From Variovorax sp. 770b2 (GTDB lineage: Bacteria; Pseudomonadota; Gammaproteobacteria; Burkholderiales; Burkholderiaceae_C), in assembly GCF_900115685.1 (NCBI RefSeq), contig NZ_FOXJ01000003.1, positions 372,001 through 436,000 of the forward strand: a stretch of 64,000 nucleotides of DNA. Direction: 5' to 3'. The position numbers and the translations under genes are program-made. The notes beneath the pieces were generated by a model. The model did no database searches and was not told the DNA's origin. It was given only the letters and a program-made list of their open reading frames with translations. The stretch's first letter is position 1. Each line of letters starts with the position of its first letter. This document shows, piece after piece, positions 55,604 through 63,624 of the stretch.

Positions 55604-57051
55604 TGGCGGCGCCCGAAGAGTCCGTGGTCCACGGCTCGACGGCAAGGCCCCAGGATCTGCCTTCTGTCGATCAACTGCTGCGCGCCGATGCGCCGCGCGC
55701 CCTGCTGGCCGAGCATGGGCACACCCTCGTTGTCGGTGAAGCGCGCGCGCTGCTCGAAGGGCTTCGTGCGCGGGCCGTGGCCGGCAAACTCTCCGCTGCC
55801 GACGTGCGGCAAGAGGCCCTGGGCAACGCCCTCGCCGCCCGCGTGCACAGTCGCCTCGCACCGCGCATGCGCGCCGTGCTGAACCTCACCGGCACCGTCA
55901 TCCACACCAACCTGGGCCGCGCGCTGCTGGCCGATGCCGCATTGCAGCGGCTGCTCGCGGTGATGACCTCGCCCAACAACCTCGAGTACGACCTGGCCAC
56001 CGGCAGCCGAGGCGATCGCGATTCGCTGGTCGAAGAGTTGCTGTGCACCATCACCGGCGCCGAGGCCGCGACGGTGGTCAACAACAACGCGGCGGCCGTG
56101 CTGCTCACCATCGCGGCCCTGGCGCGCGAGCGCGAGGTGATCGTCTCGCGCGGCGAGCTGGTCGAGATCGGCGGCGCCTTCCGCATGCCCGACGTGATGG
56201 CCAGCGCCGGCGCGCGCATGGTCGAGGTCGGCACCACCAACCGCACGCACCCGCAGGACTACGAACGCGCCATCAACGCGCAGACCGCGCTCGTGATGAA
56301 GGTGCACACGAGCAACTACGCGGTGCAGGGCTTCACCGCCGCGGTCGACGAGGCCACGCTCGCCGGCATCGCGCATGCGCGCGGCGTGCCGCTGGCCACG
56401 GACCTGGGCAGCGGCTCGCTGGTCGACCTCGCGCACTACGGCCTGCCGCGCGAACCGCTGCCGCAGGAGATGCTCGCGGCCGGCTGCGACGTGGTCACCT
56501 TCTCCGGCGACAAGCTGCTGGGCGGCCCGCAGGCCGGGCTCATCGTCGGCAGCAAGGAGGCCGTGGGCCGCATCCGCAAGTTCCCGATGAAGCGCGCGCT
56601 GCGCATGAGCAAGCTGCCGCTGGCCGCGCTCGAAGCGACGCTCTCGCTGTACCTGCGGCCCGAGCGGCTCGCGAAAGACCTGCCGACGCTGCGCCTGCTC
56701 ACCCGCCCCGCCGAGGCGATCCGAGAGATGGCCGAGGCGCTCCTGCCCGCCGTGCAGGCCGCCGTGTCGCCGCGCTTCACCGTCCAGGTGGTGCCGCTGC
56801 TGGGCCAGATCGGCTCGGGCTCGCTGCCGGTGGAGCGCCTGCCTTCGGCCGGCCTTGCGCTCGCGCCGGCCGGCACCGCGAAGAAGGGCCTGGGCACGGC
56901 ACTCGACAGGCTCGCCACGGCCCTGCGCGGCCTGCCGCTGCCGGTGATCGGCCGCATCGCGGAAGACCGCCTCCTTCTCGACCTGCGCTGCCTCGAAGAC
57001 AGCGCCCCCTTCACGGCCCAGCTCGCCGAACTGCGCGAGCGGCTGGTGTAG
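55603..57051 (+). CDS. selA: L-seryl-tRNA(Sec) selenium transferase
   Basis: 482 residues, a fold-type I PLP enzyme. The PLP lysine is Lys304 in FSGDKLLGGPQAG, preceded by NNNAAAVLLT and RTHPQDYERAI blocks that match SelA. It converts Ser-tRNA-Sec to Sec-tRNA-Sec using selenophosphate made by SelD. ATG 55603 overlaps the fdhE stop. It is the first Sec-biosynthesis gene in the run; three genes of unknown function separate it from selB. Confidence 0.97.
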   Translation: MAAPEESVVHGSTARPQDLPSVDQLLRADAPRALLAEHGHTLVVGEARALLEGLRARAVAGKLSAADVRQEALGNALAARVHSRLAPRMRAVLNLTGTVIHTNLGRALLADAALQRLLAVMTSPNNLEYDLATGSRGDRDSLVEELLCTITGAEAATVVNNNAAAVLLTIAALAREREVIVSRGELVEIGGAFRMPDVMASAGARMVEVGTTNRTHPQDYERAINAQTALVMKVHTSNYAVQGFTAAVDEATLAGIAHARGVPLATDLGSGSLVDLAHYGLPREPLPQEMLAAGCDVVTFSGDKLLGGPQAGLIVGSKEAVGRIRKFPMKRALRMSKLPLAALEATLSLYLRPERLAKDLPTLRLLTRPAEAIREMAEALLPAVQAAVSPRFTVQVVPLLGQIGSGSLPVERLPSAGLALAPAGTAKKGLGTALDRLATALRGLPLPVIGRIAEDRLLLDLRCLEDSAPFTAQLAELRERLV

Positions 57052-57093
57052 TTCCTTCCCTCAACCTCAACCTCACCCCATCAGGACAAAGCG

Positions 57094-58209
57094 ATGAATC
57101 ATCTGGACGTGCTCGCCGGTATCGAAACGGAAACGCTGCAGCCATTGGCCTTGCGCACCGACAGCGAGGCACGCTTTCCACGAGAGACGATCCAGGCGCT
57201 GGGCAAGGCGGGCCTGCTCGGGCTGGTCTCGGCCACGTCGGTCGGCGGCCAGGGCCTCGGCTTGAAGGAGGCCGCGCAGGTGGTCTCGCGCATCGCGCAG
57301 ACCTGCCCCTCCACCGCGATGGTGGTGTGCATGCACTACTGCGCCACCGCCGTGCTCGAGCAGCAGGGCCCCGAGGCCGTGCGCAAGGCGATCGCCGCAG
57401 GCAAGCACCTGGGCACCCTCGCCTTCTCCGAGGCCGATTCGCGCAGCCACTTCTGGGCGCCCACCGGCACCGCCCGCGCGGACGGCGCGAACGTGGTGCT
57501 CGATGCGCGCAAGAGCTGGGTCACCTCGGCCTTCGAGGCCGACAGCTACGTCTGGTCCAGCAAGCCGCTGGCGGCCGAAGGCGCGAGCACGCTGTGGCTG
57601 GTCGATGCGAAGGCCGACGGCCTCACCCAGCCCGGCCGCTTCGATGGCCTGGGGCTGCGCGGCAACGCCTCCACGCCGATCACCGCGACGAACGTGCGCA
57701 TCGCGGCCGATGCGCGCCTGGGCGAAGACGGCAAGGGCTTCGACACGATGATGGGCGTGGTGCTGCCCTGGTTCTCGGTGCTCAGCGCGGCCTGCTCCGT
57801 CGGCCTCATGGAAGGCGCATTGAGCCGCGCCATCGGCCATGTGAGCCAGACCAGGCACGTGCACCTGGATTCGTCGCTGGCCGACCTGCCCACCATCCGC
57901 GCCTACCTCGCGCGCGCCCGCATCAAGACCGACATGGTGCAGACGCTGCTGGACGACACCGTGGCCGCCATCGGCGCGGGCCGCGCCGACACCATGCTGC
58001 GCGTGCTCGAAGTGAAGGCTGCGGCGGCGGAAACCGCGCTCGAAGTCACCGACATCGCCATGCGCGTGTGCGGCGGCGCGGCCTTCCGCAAGGAAGCCGG
58101 CATCGAGCGCCTGTTCCGCGATGCGCGCGCATCGAGCGTGATGGCGCCGACCTCCGACGTGCTCTACGACTTCATCGGCAAGGCCATCACCGGCCTGCCG
58201 TTGTTCTGA
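57094..58209 (+). CDS. Acyl-CoA dehydrogenase-fold flavoprotein lacking the usual catalytic Glu
   Basis: 371 residues with the ACAD fold: an N-terminal helical domain (LALRTDSEARFPRETIQALG, then GLLGLVSATSVGGQGL), middle domain (LGTLAFSEADSRSHF ... KSWVTSAFEADSYVW) and C-terminal helices (ADTMLRVLEVKAAAAETA). The typical YEGT of catalytic-Glu ACADs is VMAPT here (Ala351 at the Glu position), after RLFRDARASS. This suggests it is not a normal acyl-CoA dehydrogenase; flavin monooxygenases of this fold (DszC-like) also lack that Glu. It lies 42 bp after selA with a GGA ribosome-binding site. Confidence 0.85.
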   Translation: MNHLDVLAGIETETLQPLALRTDSEARFPRETIQALGKAGLLGLVSATSVGGQGLGLKEAAQVVSRIAQTCPSTAMVVCMHYCATAVLEQQGPEAVRKAIAAGKHLGTLAFSEADSRSHFWAPTGTARADGANVVLDARKSWVTSAFEADSYVWSSKPLAAEGASTLWLVDAKADGLTQPGRFDGLGLRGNASTPITATNVRIAADARLGEDGKGFDTMMGVVLPWFSVLSAACSVGLMEGALSRAIGHVSQTRHVHLDSSLADLPTIRAYLARARIKTDMVQTLLDDTVAAIGAGRADTMLRVLEVKAAAAETALEVTDIAMRVCGGAAFRKEAGIERLFRDARASSVMAPTSDVLYDFIGKAITGLPLF

Positions 58210-58219
58210 AGGATCCCCG

Positions 58220-59080
58220 ATGTCCGAACCGGTATTGATCATGGGCGCGGTCGCCTACGCGCCCAAGGTGGTCACCATCTGGGAAGGCTTCAAGGCCTTC
58301 TTCGCGAAGAACGGCCTGCCCTTCGACTACGTGCTGTATTCGAACTACGAGCGCCAGGTCCAGGCGCAGTTCGACGGCACGCTGCACCTGGCGTGGAACT
58401 CGCCGCTGGCCTGGGTGCGCGCCGACCGCATCGCGCGCAGCCGCGGCCAGCAGGTGCAGGCGGTGGCGATGCGCGACACCGACTGCGACCTGCGCTCGGC
58501 CATCGTCGTGCGCGCCGACAGCCCGATCCAGACGCTGGCCGACCTGCGCGGCAAGACGGTGGGCATGGGCGCGCTCGATTCGCCGCAGGCCACGCTGATC
58601 CCGCTCGACCATCTGCGCACTGAAGGCCTCGTGAAACCGCGCGACTTCCTGCTGCGCTACTTCGACGTGCTCGGCGGCAAGCACGGCGACCACATCGGCG
58701 GCGAACGCGATGCGGCCGTGGCGCTGATGGCGGGCGAGGTCGATGCCTGCTGCCTCATCGACGGCAACCACCTGGCCTTCGGCCTGGACGGCACGCTGCC
58801 TTCGGGCAGCACGCGCGTCATCGCGCGCACCGGTGCCTACGACCACTGCAACTTCACCACCAGCCCCGGCGCACCCGCCGAACCGATCGAGCGTTTCGTC
58901 TCGCTGCTGATGGCGATGCGCTGGGACGACCCGCAGGTGCGGCCGCTGCTCGAGCTCGAAGGCCTGCGCGAATGGCGCGCGGGCCGCACCAGCGGCTACG
59001 CGCTGCTCGAACGCGCGGTGGACGACGAGAACTTCTACAGCCGCGATGGCGCCATCCTCAACCCCGACTATCGATATTGA
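58220..59080 (+). CDS. PhnD-like binding-protein-fold protein without signal peptide
   Basis: 286 residues. The fold is that of PhnD/PtxB solute-binding proteins (AYAPKVVTIWEGFKAFFAKNG, VRADSPIQTLADLRGKTVGMGALDSPQATLIPL). It starts MSEPVLIMGAVAYAP directly, with no signal peptide or membrane helix, so I predict it is cytosolic. Thus it is not an ordinary ABC-transport binding protein; it may sense or carry a small anion or act as an enzyme. It lies 10 bp after the ACAD-like gene and its 3' end overlaps the di-iron gene by 35 bp. Confidence 0.8.
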   Translation: MSEPVLIMGAVAYAPKVVTIWEGFKAFFAKNGLPFDYVLYSNYERQVQAQFDGTLHLAWNSPLAWVRADRIARSRGQQVQAVAMRDTDCDLRSAIVVRADSPIQTLADLRGKTVGMGALDSPQATLIPLDHLRTEGLVKPRDFLLRYFDVLGGKHGDHIGGERDAAVALMAGEVDACCLIDGNHLAFGLDGTLPSGSTRVIARTGAYDHCNFTTSPGAPAEPIERFVSLLMAMRWDDPQVRPLLELEGLREWRAGRTSGYALLERAVDDENFYSRDGAILNPDYRY

Positions 59081-60260
59081 GTCGCTGGGCCTGGACCAGG
59101 GCGCCCTGCTGCTCATTCGCCGCGCGCTGGCCGAACGGCCGGTGGGGGGCGAGCTGCAGGTGCGCGGGCGCTCGCCGGATTGGGAGATGCACCTGCAAGC
59201 GTGGTGCCGCAGCCAGGGGCACCCGCTGCGCTTCGAGACGGTCGACGGCCTGCCGCAAGCCCGCATCACGCGCGGCCCGCATGCCGAAGGCCGCTGGCGC
59301 GATGCGCAGGCGACGGGCACCGCGCTCGGCGGCATCAACGGCACACCTGCCGACGATGCGGAAGCCAGCTGGGGACTGGCCGCGCGCGGCGCCACGGTCG
59401 AGGCCGGCAGCCCCGGTTTCTTCTTCGCATTGCACCGCCGCCACGAGCTTTGGGCCGCGACGGCGGGCGATCTCTACCGGCAGGCCGCGGCCGCGCAATG
59501 GGACCCTGCAACCGCTATCGAATGGGGCGCCGAATTCAGCCTGGCGCCCGCCATCGAAGCCGCCGTGGTGCAGGTGATGACGTACCTCATCGAGAACGAG
59601 AACGCCGCGCTGCTGGTGCCCGCACGGCACCTGGGGCAGATCCATCCCCACTACCGCGAGGTGCTGCAATTGCTGGCGCTGCAATGCGCCGACGAGGCGC
59701 GGCACGTCGAGGTTTTCACGCGCCGCGCGACGCTGCGCGGCCACGAACCCGCGCTCTCGACGGCCGGCGGACAGGCGTCGCTGCGCACGCTGTTCGACGC
59801 GCCGGATTTCTCGGTCGCCACCTTCTTGCTCGCCGTGCTGGGCGAGGGCAGCTTCGTGAACCTGCTGAATTTCCTGCAGGCGAATGCGCCCGATCCGGTG
59901 ACGCGGCAGATCGCGCGGCTCACCGCGCGCGACGAGGCGCGGCACGTGGCCTTCGGCATGGCGCACCTGGAGTACCGGCTCTCGGTGCAGCCCGACTATC
60001 AATCGAAGTTGCGCAACGCCATCGAGGTGCGCTACGACGCGCTGGCCAGCACCGCGGGGCTCAACGAGGAAGTGTTCGATGCGCTGGTGCTGCTCGCGGC
60101 GGGCGAGCTGTCTCCGAACGCCATCGCGCGCGGCCACGCGGCCGTGCAGCAACTGCAGCGCGACATGGCAGCAGGCCGCCGCGCGCGCCTCGCGCGGCTG
60201 GGCTTCGACCGCGACGAGGCGGAGCGGCTCTCCGCGCTGCACACGCGCAATTTCATGTGA
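59046..60260 (+). CDS. Ferritin-like di-iron protein with an N-terminal TusA/YedF-like domain
   Basis: 404 residues. Residues 1-75 match TusA/YedF (LALGL-type ESLGLDQGALLLIRRAL, HLQAWCRSQGH, ETVDGLPQARI), but the active-site Cys of TusA (GLRCPEP) is replaced (GLDQGAL); a Cys54 remains in AWCRSQ. The rest (about 160-400) is ferritin-like with IENENA, DEARHVEV (Glu217, His220) and DEARHVAF (Glu297, His300) as candidate di-iron ligands, plus Glu267 in LGEGSF. TusA-family proteins carry sulfur or selenium; ferritin-like di-iron proteins perform oxidations. ATG 59046 overlaps the previous gene by 35 bp and ends 13 bp before selB. Confidence 0.82.
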   Translation: MAPSSTPTIDIESLGLDQGALLLIRRALAERPVGGELQVRGRSPDWEMHLQAWCRSQGHPLRFETVDGLPQARITRGPHAEGRWRDAQATGTALGGINGTPADDAEASWGLAARGATVEAGSPGFFFALHRRHELWAATAGDLYRQAAAAQWDPATAIEWGAEFSLAPAIEAAVVQVMTYLIENENAALLVPARHLGQIHPHYREVLQLLALQCADEARHVEVFTRRATLRGHEPALSTAGGQASLRTLFDAPDFSVATFLLAVLGEGSFVNLLNFLQANAPDPVTRQIARLTARDEARHVAFGMAHLEYRLSVQPDYQSKLRNAIEVRYDALASTAGLNEEVFDALVLLAAGELSPNAIARGHAAVQQLQRDMAAGRRARLARLGFDRDEAERLSALHTRNFM

Positions 60261-60273
60261 CGGGGCCGACGCG

Positions 60274-62169
60274 ATGATCATCGGCACCGCAGGCCACATC
60301 GACCACGGCAAGACCACGCTGGTGCGCGCGCTCACCGGCGTGGACACCGACCGGCTGCCCGAGGAAAAACGGCGCGGCATTTCCATCGAGCTGGGCTACG
60401 CGTACCTGCATGCGCCCGATGGCGTGTCGCTCGGTTTCGTCGACGTGCCGGGCCACGAGCGCCTGCTGCACACCATGCTGGCCGGCGCGACCGGCATCGA
60501 CCATGCGCTGCTCGTGGTGGCGGCCGACGACGGCGTGATGCCGCAGACGCGCGAGCACCTGGCCGTGGTGGCGCTGCTCGGCGTGCGCGATGCCACGGTG
60601 GCGATCACCAAGGCCGACCGCGTCGATGCGGCGAGGATTGCGGAGGTGCGGGCAGAGGTCGCGGCGCTGCTCGCGCCCACGCCGCTCGCGAACGCGCCGA
60701 TGCTTTCGGTGTCGGCCACCACCGGCGAGGGCATCGACGCGTTGCGCGCGCGGCTGCTGGATGTCGCACGCGAGGAACACGCGCGCGAAGACGATCTGGC
60801 CTTCCGCCTCGCCGTGGACCGCGCCTTCACGCTGCCGGGCGTCGGCACCGTCGTGACCGGCACGGTCTTCAGCGGCACGGTGCGTATCGGCGACGAACTG
60901 CGGCTCGGGTCCGGCGAGCGTCCGGTGCGGGTGCGCGGCATCCACGCGCAGAACCAGCAGGCCGAATCGGCGCACGCGGGACAACGCTGCGCGCTCGCGC
61001 TGGCCGGCGTGACGAAGGAGGAAGCGCACCGCGGCGACTGGGTCTGCACGCTGGCCATCGCGCTCGCGACCGATCGCATCGACGTGCTGCTCACGCTGTG
61101 GCCCGACGAGGCCAAGCCGCTGCGGTCCGGCGCCACGGTGCATGCGCACCTCGGCGCCAGCGACGTGATGGCCTCGGTCGCGCTGCTCGACCGCGATGCG
61201 CTCGCACCCGGAGAGACGGCGTTGGCCCAGCTGGTGCTGCGCGAGAAGGTCGGCGCATGGCACGGCGACCGCGGCGTGCTGCGCGATGCCTCGGCCACGC
61301 GCACCGTGGCCGGCGTGCGCGTGCTCGACCCCTTCGCGCCGGTGCGCTACCGGCGCACGCCCGAGCGGCTGCGCACGCTCGCGGCCTGGGCCATCGACGA
61401 CCGCGCGCCGCGCGTGGCGGCGCTGCTGCACAACGCGCCGCTCGGTGTCGACGCCGCGCAGCTGGCGGGTGCGCTCTCGCTGGCCGACGAGGCCGCGTTG
61501 CCGCTGCCCGGCGATGCGGTGCGCATCGTGCACACCGCCATCGCGCAGGAACATTTGGCTGCGCTCGAAGAGCAGGTCACCGAGCGCCTCGCGGAATTTC
61601 ATCGCACGGCGCCCGATGAGGTCGGCCCCGATGCGCGCCGCCTCAAGCGCCTGGCCGGCCCGCGCACCGACGATGCGCTGTGGCGCCATGCGCTCGATGC
61701 GCTGGTTGCACGCGGTGCGCTGGTGCGCAGCGGCACCTGGCTGCACCTGCCCGACCATGCGGCGCGGCTCAACGAGGTGGAGCAGAAGCTCGCGCAGAAG
61801 CTGCTGCCCAGACTCGCCGATGGCGGCTTCGACCCGCCCTGGGTGCGCGACCTCGCCAAGGACAGCGGCGCGAGCGAGGCGATGGTGCGCCAGACCCTCG
61901 CGAGCCTCGCGCGGCGCGGCGAGACCTTCCAGGTGGTGAAGGACTTGTACTATCCGCTGGCGACCGTCGAGCGGCTGGCCGGGTTGGCGCGCGATTGCCT
62001 CGCGCGGCCCGAGGGTTTGCAGGCCGCGAGTTTTCGCGACGCGACGGGGCTGGGGCGCAAGCGCGCGATCCAGCTGCTCGAGTTTTTCGATCGTGTGGGC
62101 TATACGCGGCGCGTGAAAGACACGCACCTGCTGCGGCCCGATACGTCGCTGTTCGGGGCGAGCCCGTGA
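60274..62169 (+). CDS. selB: Selenocysteine-specific elongation factor SelB
   Basis: 631 residues. GTPase motifs are AGHIDHGKTT (G1), DVPGHERLL (G3) and TKAD (G4). EF-Tu-like domains II and III follow, then four C-terminal winged helices (about 370-631) that bind the SECIS hairpin. It delivers Sec-tRNA-Sec to UGA codons with a downstream SECIS, here fdnG. ATG 60274 lies 13 bp after the di-iron gene; the long read-through upstream belongs to another frame. tRNA-Sec follows 11 bp after its stop. Confidence 0.96.
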   Translation: MIIGTAGHIDHGKTTLVRALTGVDTDRLPEEKRRGISIELGYAYLHAPDGVSLGFVDVPGHERLLHTMLAGATGIDHALLVVAADDGVMPQTREHLAVVALLGVRDATVAITKADRVDAARIAEVRAEVAALLAPTPLANAPMLSVSATTGEGIDALRARLLDVAREEHAREDDLAFRLAVDRAFTLPGVGTVVTGTVFSGTVRIGDELRLGSGERPVRVRGIHAQNQQAESAHAGQRCALALAGVTKEEAHRGDWVCTLAIALATDRIDVLLTLWPDEAKPLRSGATVHAHLGASDVMASVALLDRDALAPGETALAQLVLREKVGAWHGDRGVLRDASATRTVAGVRVLDPFAPVRYRRTPERLRTLAAWAIDDRAPRVAALLHNAPLGVDAAQLAGALSLADEAALPLPGDAVRIVHTAIAQEHLAALEEQVTERLAEFHRTAPDEVGPDARRLKRLAGPRTDDALWRHALDALVARGALVRSGTWLHLPDHAARLNEVEQKLAQKLLPRLADGGFDPPWVRDLAKDSGASEAMVRQTLASLARRGETFQVVKDLYYPLATVERLAGLARDCLARPEGLQAASFRDATGLGRKRAIQLLEFFDRVGYTRRVKDTHLLRPDTSLFGASP

Positions 62170-62180
62170 ACAGCGCTCAT

Positions 62181-62275
62181 GGGAGGGGATCGTCCCTGGT
62201 GGGGCGGCTGGGCTTCAAACCCAGTGGGTGGCGCCATGCGTCGCCGGGAGGGTTCGACTCCCTCCCCCTTCCGCC
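62181..62275 (+). tRNA. selC: tRNA-Sec (anticodon UCA)
   Basis: The acceptor stem is 8 bp, GGGAGGGG (62181-62188) with CCCCTTCC (62265-62272, one G-U), and the T stem is 5 bp (GAGGG/CCCTC around TTCGACT): the bacterial 8/5 form. The anticodon loop is CTTCAAA on a CTGGG/CCCAG stem, anticodon TCA (62214-62216 region). A long variable arm is present (TGGGTGGCGCCATGCGTCGCCGG). The discriminator is G and the encoded 3' end is CC followed by G, not the full CCA, so the last A must be added enzymatically. The gene is 11 bp downstream of selB on the same strand. Confidence 0.96.
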
Positions 62276-62295
62276 GTTTTTGTCTTTGACTTTGT

Positions 62296-62414
62296 CTTGC
62301 TCCTTCCCCCTTTGGGGGAAGGTTGGGACGGGGGCACGCGGCGCTCACGAACCAGCCGCGCTCGATCGGTCGCCGCATGCCCCCACCCCGGCCCTCCCCC
62401 AGCGGGGGAGAGAG
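62296..62414. repeat. Palindromic intergenic repeat element, copy C
   Basis: About 119 bp between tRNA-Sec and the end of the convergent selD (stop 62427). The ends read CTTGCTCCTTCCCCC ... GGGGGAAGG and CCCTCCCCC-AGC-GGGGGAGAG with the inner GGGGGCACGCGGCG ... GCCGCATGCCCCCAC blocks. Compare copies at 18840 and 42156. A bidirectional terminator role is plausible. Confidence 0.85.
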
Positions 62415-62426
62415 AAATACCCAGGT

Positions 62427-63518
62427 TCAGGACACGACGCGCAGCGCGGGCTTTCCGGCTTCGACACGGCCGATCACAGCCGCCTCTGCAAATCCTTCCT
62501 TGCGGAAGATCTCCAGCACCGCATCGACCGCTTCGGGCGCGCAGCTCACGAGCAGGCCACCCGATGTCTGCGGATCGCTCAGCAGGTTCTGCGCAGTGGG
62601 CGGCAGGCCCGCGGCCAGTTCCACGTCGGCGCCATAGCCCGCCCAGTTGCGGCCGGATGCGCCGGTGACAAAGCCCTCCGCAACCATCGCCTCGACGTTG
62701 TCGAGCAGCGGCACCTTCGACCATTCGACGACGGCGGTGAGCTTCGCGCCCCGCGCCAGTTCGAGCGTGTGGCCGGCGAGGCCGAAGCCCGTCACGTCGG
62801 TCAGCGCATGCACGCCATCGAGTGCCGCGAGCGCGATGCCGGGCGTGTTGAGCTTCGTCGTGTTCTCGATCAGCTGGCGGTAGCCGGCCTCGGACAACTG
62901 CTCCTTCTTGAGCGCCGCCGACAGCACGCCCACGCCCAGCGGCTTGCCCAGCACCAGCACGTCGCCGGCTTTCGCATCGGCGTTGCGGCGCACGCGGTCC
63001 GGGTGCACCAGCCCCATCGCGACGAGGCCGTAGATGGGTTCGACCGAATCGATGGTGTGGCCGCCCGCGATCGGGATGCCCGCCGCGCGGCACACGTCCT
63101 GCCCGCCGCGCACGATCTCGGCGATCACTTCCACCGGCAGCTGGTTGATCGGCATGGCCACGAGCGCCAGCGCCATGATTGGCCGGCCGCCCATCGCGTA
63201 CACGTCGCTGATGGCGTTGGTGGCCGCGATGCGCCCGAACTCGTAGGGGTCGTCCACGATGGGCATGAAGAAGTCGGTGGTGGCGATCAGCGCCTGCTCG
63301 TCGTTGAGCCTGTAGACTGCCGCGTCGTCGGCGGTCTCGATGCCCACCATGAGCTCGGGCGGGATCATTCCCCCCGCGTGGTTCTTCAGGATCTGCGACA
63401 GCACGCCGGGCGCGATCTTGCAGCCGCAGCCGCCGCCATGCGAGAAGCTGGTGAGCCGCAGCGGCGCCAGCGGATTCAGGAGCTTGGAGGGTGCGGCATC
63501 GGTCATGGCAGCGGTCAT
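62427..63518 (-). CDS. selD: Selenide, water dikinase (selenophosphate synthetase)
   Basis: 363 residues. The N-terminal catalytic segment is HGGGCGCKIAP with Cys31, Cys33 and Lys34, matching Cys17/Lys20 of E. coli SelD; Cys replaces any Sec found in other SelDs. ATP/Mg motifs ATTDFFMPIVDDP, GGHTIDSVEPI and TDVTGFGLAGH follow. SelD makes selenophosphate for SelA. The start at 63518 could instead be ATG 63506. It is convergent with the selB-tRNA-Sec block, and divergent from the binding-protein gene at 63625. A candidate -10 (GATAAT on the - strand, 63551-63556) lies before its start. Confidence 0.96.
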   Translation of the reverse strand: MTAAMTDAAPSKLLNPLAPLRLTSFSHGGGCGCKIAPGVLSQILKNHAGGMIPPELMVGIETADDAAVYRLNDEQALIATTDFFMPIVDDPYEFGRIAATNAISDVYAMGGRPIMALALVAMPINQLPVEVIAEIVRGGQDVCRAAGIPIAGGHTIDSVEPIYGLVAMGLVHPDRVRRNADAKAGDVLVLGKPLGVGVLSAALKKEQLSEAGYRQLIENTTKLNTPGIALAALDGVHALTDVTGFGLAGHTLELARGAKLTAVVEWSKVPLLDNVEAMVAEGFVTGASGRNWAGYGADVELAAGLPPTAQNLLSDPQTSGGLLVSCAPEAVDAVLEIFRKEGFAEAAVIGRVEAGKPALRVVS

Positions 63519-63624
63519 GGCAGCGGTTCGGTCGAATGAGACAAGCCGCGATTATCGAAGCCCTGCCCGCGTTGCGCCCACGCCCTTGAATACACCCCCT
63601 TTTTTCATCATCACTGGCATCCCC

